From Streptomyces sennicomposti (GTDB taxonomy: Bacteria > Actinomycetota > Actinomycetes > Streptomycetales > Streptomycetaceae): a stretch of DNA of 64,000 bases. The stretch lies in contig NZ_JAIOAB010000032.1 of the NCBI RefSeq assembly GCF_019890635.1, positions 17,973 to 81,972 of the forward strand, read 5' to 3'. Made by a program: the position numbers and the translations under genes. The stretch's first letter is position 1. Each line of letters opens with the position of its first letter. Under the pieces are notes generated by a model, which did not search any database, had not been told where the DNA came from, and worked only from the letters and a program-made list of their open reading frames with translations. Below are positions 51,233 through 59,061 of the stretch, in pieces.

Positions 51233-52536
51233 TCCTTGTCGTCCTTTGAACGGGTGCGGAAGGGGCGCGTGCGGAATGCGGTGGTACGGCGGCCGTCGGT
51301 CCGCCGAGGCCCCTCGGCCTCGGGCCGGGACCTCGTCGGCCTACGGCCGGGGGACGTCCGGCCTGCGGCCAGGTGCTTTCGGCGGCCTCGGCCCGGGGTC
51401 CTCCAGCGGTCTTCGGCCGGGAGGACTTCCCGACCACCGGCCGTGGGTCTCCCCGGCCTTCGGTCGGGAGGACTTCCCAGCCGCCGGCCGGTGGACCTCC
51501 CCAACCTTCGGCCGAGAGGGCTTCCCGGCCGCCGGCCGTGGAGCTCCCCGGCCTTCGGTCGGGAGAGCTTCCCGGCCGCCGGCCGGTGGATCTCCCCGAC
51601 CTTCGGCCGAGAGGACTTCCCGGCCACCGGCCGTGGGTCTCCCCGGCCTTCGGTCGGTCGGGCCTCCTCGGCTCCCGGCCGTGGATCTCTCCGGCCTTCA
51701 CCGCAGGCCCACCGCGGCCTGATCGGCCGCGGGTTCGCCCGGCCGTCGGCCGCAGTCTCCCTGGCCTCCGGACACGGGTCCTCGGCCGTCGGCCGGGGTT
51801 CGCTTCGGCCTTCGACCGGTGGGATCCCTGACCGCCGACCACGGGACTTGCCTGACCTCGGGCCACGGCCCCCGGCCGCCAGCCGAGATTCGCCTCGACC
51901 TGCGGCCAGTGGGACCCCTGACCGGCGGCCAGGGATCCGCCCCGGCCGCCAGCCGCGGGTCCCCCCGACCGCCGACCACGGGACTTGCCTGACCTCCAGC
52001 CATGACCCCCGGCCGACGGCCGGGATTCGCCTCGGCCTTCGGCCAGTGAGACCCCTGACCGGCAGCCAGGGGTTCGCCCCGGCCGCCAGCCGCGGGTCCC
52101 CCCGACCGCCGACCACGGGACTTGCCTGACCTCCAGCCATAGCCCCCGGCCGACGGCCGGGGTTCGCCTCGGCCTTCGGCCGGTGGGGTCCCTGACCGGT
52201 GGCCGGGGGTTCGCCTGGGCCTTCGGGTGGTGGGATTCCTGGGCCGGCGGCCGGGGGTTTGCCTCGGCCTTTCGCCTGGGCTCCCCCGGCCCTCGGCCCG
52301 GGGCCCGCCACGGCCATGCGCCGCAGGCTTTTCGCGGGTGCCGGCCGGAGGTTTCGTCTCGGTTTCGTTGGTGGGCTTTCATGGGCTTCGGCCATCGGTT
52401 TCTCCCGCCGTGAGGCAGGGGAATTCCGGGCGGGGCAAGGACCGGATTTCCGTGGCCGTCGAGTCGCAGTGAACCGTCGTAGGGAACCGACGCTATTGAC
52501 CGCCGGGCCGGCGGGCAAGAGCGGTTTAGCCGGGCT
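51233..52536. repeat. 1.3-kb gene-free region with 47/48-bp and 137-bp tandem repeats
   Basis: From 51411 to about 51720 the phrase CTTCGG(T/C)C(G) recurs at 51411, 51458, 51506, 51553, 51601 and 51648, with CTTCAC at 51696: strictly alternating 47/48-bp periods. From 51831 ACCGCCGACCACGGGACTTG repeats at 51831, 51968 and 52105, a 137-bp higher-order unit. All six frames stay open because of composition, but the 47/48 alternation shifts the frame, so a coding origin is unlikely. One frame starts at 52395 (GGGAGA then MAEAHESPP) and resembles the P450 start MAEAEAPP. Confidence 0.85.
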
Positions 52537-54204
52537 TCAGAGCCGCTTTCGCGCCGCCCGCCGCGGCTGCGGCACCGCGGCGAGGAGCGCGGTGGTGTAC
52601 GGGTGGCGCGGGGTGTGGAAGATCTCCTCGGCCGTCCCCTCCTCCACGATCCGGCCGTCCTTCATCACGGCGACGCGGTGGCTGAGCCGCCGTACGACGC
52701 CGAGGTCGTGGGAGATGAACACGTAGGCCACGCCCAGGCGTTCCTGGACGCCGGCCAGGACGTCGAGGACCTGCGCCTGGACGGAGGCGTCGAGCGCGGA
52801 GACGGGTTCGTCGCAGACGACCACGTCCGGACGCGGCGCCAGGGCCCGGGCGATGGCCAGCCGCTGCCGCTGGCCGCCGGACAGGTCGCGGGCCCGGCGG
52901 TCCAGGACACCCGGGTCGAGGCCGACGTGTCCCAGGAGTTCGGCGACCCGGTCGGCGCGTTCCGCGCGGGGCACGCGGGCGGCACGCAGCGGTTCCTCGA
53001 TCAACTGCCGTGCGGTGTAGCGGGGGTCGAAGGAGCCGAGCGGGTACTGGTGGATCATCTGGACACGGCGGCGGGCCGCGCGCCGTTCGGCGCGGGTGCG
53101 TTCGCCCCAGGTGCGGCCGTCGAAGACGACGCGTCCTTCGTCCGGTGCGACGAGGTCCATCAGGATGCGGCCGACGGTGGTCTTGCCGGAGCCGGATTCG
53201 CCGACGACGCCGAGGGTTTCGCCGGCGCGTACCGTCAGCGACACCCCGTCCACGGCGGTCAGTCCGGGCCGGCCGGGCAGCCGGTAGCGCTTGACCAGGC
53301 CGTCGGCGCGCAGCAGTTCGGGGCCGGGTGCGGGCGCGGCGCGGATCTCCTCGCCGGGTACCGCGGCGACCAGGGCGCGGGTGTACGGGTGGCGGGGTGC
53401 GGTCAGGATGCGCGCGGCGGGCCCTTCCTCGACGAACCGTCCGTCCTTCATCACGTGGATGCGGTCGGCGAGTTCGCCGACGACGCCGAGGTCGTGGCTG
53501 ATGAGCAGGACGGCGGTGCCCTCGCGGGCGCGGGCGCGCAGCAGGCGCAGGATCTGCTGCTGCACGGTGGCGTCGAGGGCGGTGGTGGGTTCGTCGGCGA
53601 TCAGGAGGTCGGGGCGGGCGGCGAGGGCGGAGGCGATCAGGGCGCGCTGGCGCAGTCCGCCGGAGAGCTGGTGCGGGTACTGGGCGGCCCGGGTGCGGGG
53701 GTCGGGGACGCCGGCGGCGTCGAGGAGCCGTTCGACCTCGTCGCGGACCTGTGCCGGTGGGACGGTGCGGTGTTCGCGCAGGGGTTCGGCGACCTCGGCG
53801 CCGACCTTGCGCAGCGGGTCGAGGGAGCCGAGCGCGTCCTGGAGGACGAAGCCGATGCGCCGGCCGCGCAGCGCGCGCAGCCGCCGGGCGTCGAGCCGGC
53901 GCAGGTCGGCGCCGTCGAAGGCGAGGGTCGCGGCCCGTACGTCGGCTCCGTCGCCGGCCAGGCCGACGAGGGTGCGGGCGGTGACGGACTTGCCCGAGCC
54001 GGACTCGCCGACGACGGCGACGATCTCGCCGCGCCGTACGGTGAACGACACTCCCCGCACGGCCTCCACCCGCCGCCGGCCGCGCCCGAAGCCCACGGTG
54101 AGGTCCTCGACCCGGACGAGTTCGGTGGCGGCCCCGTCCTCGGCGTCCGGGGCCGGGGACGGGACCGGGGCTGGGGCCGGGGGTGTGCGGGACTCGGTGC
54201 TCAT
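52537..54204 (-). CDS. fused dipeptide/oligopeptide ABC transporter ATP-binding protein (DppD-DppF fusion; AbyF-like)
   Basis: This 555-aa protein carries two complete nucleotide-binding domains. The first has Walker A GESGSGKSVTA, signature LSGGLRQRA and Walker B LLIADEPT; the second has GESGSGKTTVG, LSGGQRQRL and VVVCDEPVSALD. The oligopeptide-type C-terminal motif HPYT occurs after each half. The start overlaps the preceding permease stop (ATGA). It completes the SBP-permease-permease-ATPase set, matching the four-gene abyF1-F4 group of abyssomicin clusters. Import or export of the product or a precursor is not determined. Confidence 0.92.
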   Translation of the reverse strand: MSTESRTPPAPAPVPSPAPDAEDGAATELVRVEDLTVGFGRGRRRVEAVRGVSFTVRRGEIVAVVGESGSGKSVTARTLVGLAGDGADVRAATLAFDGADLRRLDARRLRALRGRRIGFVLQDALGSLDPLRKVGAEVAEPLREHRTVPPAQVRDEVERLLDAAGVPDPRTRAAQYPHQLSGGLRQRALIASALAARPDLLIADEPTTALDATVQQQILRLLRARAREGTAVLLISHDLGVVGELADRIHVMKDGRFVEEGPAARILTAPRHPYTRALVAAVPGEEIRAAPAPGPELLRADGLVKRYRLPGRPGLTAVDGVSLTVRAGETLGVVGESGSGKTTVGRILMDLVAPDEGRVVFDGRTWGERTRAERRAARRRVQMIHQYPLGSFDPRYTARQLIEEPLRAARVPRAERADRVAELLGHVGLDPGVLDRRARDLSGGQRQRLAIARALAPRPDVVVCDEPVSALDASVQAQVLDVLAGVQERLGVAYVFISHDLGVVRRLSHRVAVMKDGRIVEEGTAEEIFHTPRHPYTTALLAAVPQPRRAARKRL

Positions 54205-55010
54205 ACGGTGCTCCCGTCGACGGTGCGCTGGAGGTGCCGGCCGACCGTCGTGATCGCGAGGACGGCGAGGGTGATGGCGGCGCCGGGGAAGGCGGCCGGC
54301 CACCAGGCGAGGGCGAGGAACTCGCGGCTGCCGGCCAGCATCGCGCCCCATTCGGCGGTGGGCGGCCGGGGGCCGAGCCCGACGAAGCTGAGGCTGGAGC
54401 TGGCCACGATCATCGCGCCCAGGGAGACGGTGGCCAGGGCCAGCACCGGGCCGAGCGCGTTGGGCAGGACGTGCCGCAGAACGACCTGCGGGCGGCTCCA
54501 GCCGAAGCCGTAGGCGGCCTCGACGTACGCCCGGCCGCGCAGTGAGATCACCTCGGCGCGGGCGACCCGAGCGAAGCCGGGCAGGGAGACGACGGCGAGT
54601 CCGATGGTGGCGGTGGACGAGCCGGGGCCGAGCACGGCGACGACGAGGAAGACCAGGAGCAGTCCGGGTACGGACAGGACGACGTCGAGCAGCCGGCTGA
54701 TGATCTGGTCGGCGACCCGGCCGAGTTGGGCGGCGGCGACGCCGACCAGGGTGCCGCCGACGAGGGCCAGCGCGACCGCGCCGGCGCCGATGAGCAGCGA
54801 GGGCCGGGCGCCGTAGACGATCCGCGCGTACAGGTCGCGGCCGTTCTGGTCGGTGCCGAGCCAGTGTCCGCCGCCGGGCGGCCGCAGCAGCGCGTTCACG
54901 TTGGCCGCGTCGGGGTCGACGCCGGTGAACAGGCCCGGGAAGGCGGCCATGGCGGCGAGCACGGCGAGGACGGCCAGGCCGAGCCAGAGGCCGATGCGGG
55001 GTCGGGTCAC
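54201..55010 (-). CDS. dipeptide-type ABC transporter permease (DppC-like)
   Basis: This 269-aa permease has five or six membrane spans and the DppC/OppC features: HWLGTDQNGRDLYARIVYGARPSL near residue 50 and the EAA loop YVEAAYGFGWSRPQVVLRHVLPNALGP. The start GTG 55010 overlaps the upstream permease stop (GTGA). Confidence 0.92.
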   Translation of the reverse strand: MTRPRIGLWLGLAVLAVLAAMAAFPGLFTGVDPDAANVNALLRPPGGGHWLGTDQNGRDLYARIVYGARPSLLIGAGAVALALVGGTLVGVAAAQLGRVADQIISRLLDVVLSVPGLLLVFLVVAVLGPGSSTATIGLAVVSLPGFARVARAEVISLRGRAYVEAAYGFGWSRPQVVLRHVLPNALGPVLALATVSLGAMIVASSSLSFVGLGPRPPTAEWGAMLAGSREFLALAWWPAAFPGAAITLAVLAITTVGRHLQRTVDGSTV

Positions 55011-56008
55011 GCCGGCCTCCCGGTGCCGCGGGTGCGCGGGTCGATCAGCCACTGGAGCACGTCGACGACGATGTTGACGACGACGAAGACGGTGGCGGCG
55101 AGCAGGACGACGGCGATCACCACCGGCATGTCCTTGTCCTGCACGGCGGACAGCACCAGGCGGCCCACGCCCTGCCGGGAGAACACGATCTCGATGATCA
55201 CCGAGCCGCCGATCAGGGAGCCGGCGATCCAGCCCATGAGGGTGGTGGCCGGCAGCAGCGCGTGCCGCAGCACATGCCGTACGCGCAGGGCGAGTTCGCC
55301 GATCCCGCGGGCCCGGGCGGTGGTCACGAAGGGTTCGTCCAGGGCCCGCAGCAGTCCTTCGCGCAGGACTTGGGCGACGACGGCGGTGGGCGCGGCGGCG
55401 AGCGCGAGGGTGGGCAGCACGAGTCCGCCGAGGCCGGAGGCGCCGACGGTGGGGAACCAGTGCAGGGTGAAGGAGAAGACGGTCAGCAGGAGCAGTCCGA
55501 GCCAGAACGGCGGGAGCGCGACGACGAGGGACTCGACGCCGGCGAACAGACTCTGGACCCAGCGGCGGCGGTTGGCGCCGAGCACGGCGAGGACGACGGA
55601 GCCGGCCGCGGTGACCAGGAGCGTGGCGGCGATCAGGGCGAGGGTGTCGGGCAGTTGGGCGCCGACGGCGTCCCACACGGGCTGGCGCAGCACGTAGGAG
55701 TCGCCGAAGTCGCCGCGCGCGATCCGGCCGAGGTAGCTGAGGTACTGGATGAACAGCGGGTCGTCCAGGTGGTATTGGGCGGTGATCTCGGCGCGGACGC
55801 GGGGGGTGACGCTGGAGCGGGCGAGGAGGACGTCCACGGTGCTGCCGGGCATGAGCTGGATGAGCAGGAAGGCGACGGTCACCGCGCCCCACAGCACGGC
55901 GACGGAGCCGGCGGCGCGGGCGAGGACGAGCCTCAGCAGTCGGGACCGGCGGGTCCGCTCCCGGGCGGTGGTGCCGGGAGCGGACGCCTCGGTCAGGAGG
56001 CCAGCCAT
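55007..56008 (-). CDS. dipeptide-type ABC transporter permease (DppB-like)
   Basis: This 333-aa permease has six membrane spans, the DppB-type opening (PGSTVDVLLARSSVTPRVRAEITAQYHLDDPLFIQYLSYLGRIARGDFGDSYVLRQPV) and the EAA loop FVTTARARGIGELALRVRHVLRHALLP. ATG 56008 overlaps the end of the binding-protein gene by 16 bases. Confidence 0.92.
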   Translation of the reverse strand: MAGLLTEASAPGTTARERTRRSRLLRLVLARAAGSVAVLWGAVTVAFLLIQLMPGSTVDVLLARSSVTPRVRAEITAQYHLDDPLFIQYLSYLGRIARGDFGDSYVLRQPVWDAVGAQLPDTLALIAATLLVTAAGSVVLAVLGANRRRWVQSLFAGVESLVVALPPFWLGLLLLTVFSFTLHWFPTVGASGLGGLVLPTLALAAAPTAVVAQVLREGLLRALDEPFVTTARARGIGELALRVRHVLRHALLPATTLMGWIAGSLIGGSVIIEIVFSRQGVGRLVLSAVQDKDMPVVIAVVLLAATVFVVVNIVVDVLQWLIDPRTRGTGRPA

Positions 56009-57657
56009 ATCGAGTACAGGTCGGCGGAGCCGTCTGCGGTGAAGCCCGTGCCCTGGACGGCGGTGCGGGCGGCGAAGGTGGAGACGGGCGAGTAGATCGG
56101 CAGGACGGCGGCGTCGTCGGTGATGTGCCGCTGCACCTCGCCGTAGAGGCGGAACTGTTCCTTCTGGTCGGTGGCGTGCCGGGCCTGGGTGAACAGCTGC
56201 TCGACGGCCGGGTTGTCGTAGCGGGCCATGTTGTTGCTGACGCCGCGGGCGGGGGTGGGGATGTTCTCCTTGCCGAACAGGACGCGCAGCACGTCGGGGC
56301 CGGGTGAGGAGAAGCTGGTGTCGATGATGTCGTAGTCGCCGGCGAGCAGGCGTTTGACGAAGGTGCCGCCGTCGACGTTCTCCTCGACGAACTCCACGCC
56401 GAGCTTCTTGGCGGCGGCCTGGATCTGCACGGCGAGGTTGGTGACCGACGGGTCGGACCACAGGTGTTCGACGCGCAGCCGCTTGCCGTTCTTGGTGCGG
56501 TAGCCCTTGGCGTCGCGGCCGGTCCAGCCGGCGGCGTCGAGGAGGCGGGCGGCCTCGGCGGGGTCGTAGGCGTAGGCGGACGCCTGGGAGCCGTCGTAGC
56601 CGGGGGTGGTGGTGGACAGCGGGCCCTTCGCGGAGGGGTACTGGCCGAAGTTGACGCGCTGGTCGATGGTGGACCAGTCGATGCCGGCGCGCAGCGCCTT
56701 GCGTACGGAGACGTCGGCGAGCGGGCCTTCGGCGGTGTTGGGCCAGTAGCTGTAGTTGGCGCCGGGGAAGCTGGTCTTGTGCAGGGCGAAGCCGGGTGTC
56801 TTCGCCAGGGTCTTGGTGCTGGTGGGGTCGAGTCCGGTGGCGGCGTCGACCTGGCCGCTGGTGAGGGCCCCGGAGCGGGAGGCGTTGTCGGGGACGATCT
56901 GCACCTTGATGCCGTCGAGGTGGGCGGGGCCGGTGTGTCCGGCCGACTTGGGCGCCCAGTCGTAGGCGGGGTTCTTGGTGTAGTCGATGCCCTTCTGCGC
57001 GACGAGTCCGCCGGTGGTGCGGAACGGTCCGGTGCCGACGATCTTCTTGCAGAGCGCGGCGGCGGAGCCCTTGAGGGTGGCCGGTGACTCGATGCCGAGG
57101 TTGGGCAGGGCGAGGGCGCCGAGGAAGCCCGAGTCGGGCTGTTTCAGGGTGACTTCGGCGGTGTGGGCGTCCACGGCCCGGGCGGACTTGTACGCGGAGA
57201 TGAGGCTGGAGGCGAGCAGGGACTTGGTGGCGGGGGCGACGACGTGGTTCAGGTTGGCGACCACGGCGGCGGCGTCGAACTTCGCGCCGTCGGTGAAGGC
57301 GACGTCGTCGCGGAGGGTGAAGGTGTAGGTGCGGCCGTCGGGCGAGATCGTCCAGCTCTTGGCGAGCCAGGGCTCGAAGGCGCCCTTGGCGGTCTGGTGC
57401 ACCAGGGAGTCGAGGATCGGCCGGGACAGCAGCCGGGCCGCCTCGGTGGGGCTCTGGTGGGGGTCGAGGCACTCGGGTTCCTTGGCGACGGCCAGCCGCA
57501 GGGTGCCGCCGTCGCGGGGCGGACCGCCGGCGGCGGTGGCGCCGTCGCCGCTGCCGCCCGCCGAACACGCGGTCACCAGCGTCGTCAGCAGCGCGGTGAC
57601 GCCCGCCGCGAGGGCGGCGGGTCTGTGGGTCCGTGTCCGTGGTGTAGCCGAGTGCAT
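55993..57657 (-). CDS. peptide-type ABC transporter substrate-binding lipoprotein
   Basis: This 554-aa lipoprotein has a lipobox at LLTTLVTACSAGG (Cys 31) and the family-5 binding-protein fold: GGTLRLAVAKEPECLDPHQSPTEAA, WTISPDGRTYTFTLRDDVAFTDG, VRKALRAGIDWSTIDQ. It is the first gene of the transporter operon. Ligand unknown: a peptide or, in this cluster, a polyketide. No cluster-specific operator is visible before it. Confidence 0.92.
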   Translation of the reverse strand: MHSATPRTRTHRPAALAAGVTALLTTLVTACSAGGSGDGATAAGGPPRDGGTLRLAVAKEPECLDPHQSPTEAARLLSRPILDSLVHQTAKGAFEPWLAKSWTISPDGRTYTFTLRDDVAFTDGAKFDAAAVVANLNHVVAPATKSLLASSLISAYKSARAVDAHTAEVTLKQPDSGFLGALALPNLGIESPATLKGSAAALCKKIVGTGPFRTTGGLVAQKGIDYTKNPAYDWAPKSAGHTGPAHLDGIKVQIVPDNASRSGALTSGQVDAATGLDPTSTKTLAKTPGFALHKTSFPGANYSYWPNTAEGPLADVSVRKALRAGIDWSTIDQRVNFGQYPSAKGPLSTTTPGYDGSQASAYAYDPAEAARLLDAAGWTGRDAKGYRTKNGKRLRVEHLWSDPSVTNLAVQIQAAAKKLGVEFVEENVDGGTFVKRLLAGDYDIIDTSFSSPGPDVLRVLFGKENIPTPARGVSNNMARYDNPAVEQLFTQARHATDQKEQFRLYGEVQRHITDDAAVLPIYSPVSTFAARTAVQGTGFTADGSADLYSIWLAS

Positions 57658-57966
57658 GCTCGTCCCATCGCTTGTGCCATGACGTTCGGCCAGCCACAGT
57701 GCACGGGGGATCTAAAGCGGGGCTGAAAGCAGGGGGGTCGGCGGCGGGAGCCGCGCCGAGCCGAGGGGCCCGGGGCCGGGGGTTCGTGTTCGGGTCGGAA
57801 GTTGGAGCGTGGTTCCGAGGCCCCGCCCCTGACTTCCGAGCCCCTGACTTCCGAGCCTCTGGCTCCCGAGCCCGGTGAACCGGCGCGGCTCCGGCGGCGA
57901 GCCCGGTGAACCGGCGCGGCTCCGGCGGCCCGGCGCGCCGGCCGGTGGGCTCCGGCGGCTCCGGGG
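57658..57966. repeat. gap with 31-bp tandem duplication
   Basis: Two identical 31-bp units starting GAGCCCGGTGAACC occupy 57868-57898 and 57899-57929. CTGACTTCCGAGCC is doubled just before them. The left part (57658-57720) should hold the binding-protein gene promoter. No gene is supported. Confidence 0.7.
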
Positions 57967-58953
57967 TCAGAGGGACGCCGTGATCTTCGCGAGGAGTTCG
58001 TACGACCTGATCCGGGCCTCGTGGTCCGGTATCTGGGTGAGGACGAACAGCTCGTCGGCCCGTGTCCGGTCGAGGAACTCGGCGAGGCGGGGGGTGATCC
58101 GCTCGGGCGAGCCGACGAACTGGGGGTCGATGCGCGAGCGCAGGAAGTTCCGTTCGGCCTGGTCGAACCGGTGCGCGGCGGCCTCCTCCTCCGTCGGCAG
58201 CACGGTCTCCGGATCGACGGTGCGCATGAGGATCTGCCCGTACACGAACGCCTCGGCGAGCCGGTGGGCGCGTTCGTCGCTGTCGGCGGCGACCGCGATC
58301 ACGGCGACGCACGCGTGCGGCTCGGGCTGGCCTGGGGCGGGGCGGAACGCCTCGCGGTAGGCGGCCAGCGCCTCGGGCGCCCCGCCGCCGACGATCGCGT
58401 GAGCGTACACGTACGGCAGTCCGGCCCGTCCGCCGTGCACGGCGCTGTTGACGCTGGAGCCGACGAGCCAGAACCGGGGCGGGGTCTCCGGCTCGGGAAC
58501 GGCCCGCACCCCTTGATGGCCGCCGCCGAAGTAGGCGCCGAGTTCGGCGAGCTGGGCGTCGAAGCCGAGCCGGCGGGGGTCGCCGAGCCGGGCGGCGGAG
58601 GCGGGCGAGCCGCCCGTGGCGCGGCCGAGTCCGAGGTCCACGCGGCCGGGGTACAGGCTCGCCAGCACGCCGAACTGCTCGGCGACGACGAGGGCGGAGT
58701 GGTTGGGGAGCAGCACCGCGCCGGAGCCCACGGTCAGGGTGCGGGTGGCCTGCAGGATCGGTCCGGCCAGGACGGCCGGGCTGGAGGTGGCGAGGGCCGG
58801 GGTGCTGTGGTGTTCGGCGACCCAGTAGCGGCGGTAGCCGAAGCCCTCCACCGCCGTTGCCAGGTCGATCGAGCGGCGCAGCGCGTCGCCGGGTGTGTCG
58901 CCCCGCCAGACCGGGACCGTGTCGTGCACCGATATCGCGATTCCCTCGGCCAA
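57967..58953 (-). CDS. luciferase-like (LLM) flavin-dependent monooxygenase (AbyE-like)
   Basis: This 328-aa TIM-barrel protein has the LLM group signature: YWVAEHHSTPALATSSPAVLAGPILQATRTLTVGSGAVLLPNHSALVVAEQFGVLASLYPGRVDLGLGRATGG. Such enzymes use FMNH2 or F420H2 to oxidise aldehydes or ketones. TTG 58953 is used, with GGAGGAGGAG 6-7 bases upstream. It has its own promoter region with TetR operator copies, separate from the fkbH operon. Its place in the biosynthesis is a late oxidation or a detoxification step. Confidence 0.88.
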   Translation of the reverse strand: MAEGIAISVHDTVPVWRGDTPGDALRRSIDLATAVEGFGYRRYWVAEHHSTPALATSSPAVLAGPILQATRTLTVGSGAVLLPNHSALVVAEQFGVLASLYPGRVDLGLGRATGGSPASAARLGDPRRLGFDAQLAELGAYFGGGHQGVRAVPEPETPPRFWLVGSSVNSAVHGGRAGLPYVYAHAIVGGGAPEALAAYREAFRPAPGQPEPHACVAVIAVAADSDERAHRLAEAFVYGQILMRTVDPETVLPTEEEAAAHRFDQAERNFLRSRIDPQFVGSPERITPRLAEFLDRTRADELFVLTQIPDHEARIRSYELLAKITASL

Positions 58954-59003
58954 CGGGATCTCCTCCTCCCCTTCGGGCGGTCGCCGGGGTGCGCCGGGGC
59001 GCT

Positions 59004-59061
59004 ATCCTGAGGCGACCTCATGTTGTCCCGCTCAGTTAATTCGAGGCACCCTCAGGTTGTC
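59004..59061. promoter_or_regulatory. two TetR operator copies in front of the luciferase-like gene
   Basis: Copy A (59004-59027) contains CCTGAGGCGACCTCATG, differing at one base from the perfect palindrome at 44678. Copy B (59033-59061) matches the sequence at 44671-44699 at 23 of 29 positions, including CAGTTAA, GAGGC, CCTCAGGT and GTC. Copy B overlaps the fkbH stop codon. Both lie upstream of the luciferase-like gene, which is transcribed leftward. Confidence 0.8.

Noticed and set aside
50201..52129. 642-codon plus-strand frame across P450, repeats and beyond
   Set aside because: It runs antisense through a P450 and then through tandem repeats whose 47/48-bp alternation breaks any conserved frame.
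49827..52382. 851-codon minus frame ending in ferredoxin
   Set aside because: Only the last 68 codons (the ferredoxin) are real. The rest lies out of frame over the P450 and the repeats.
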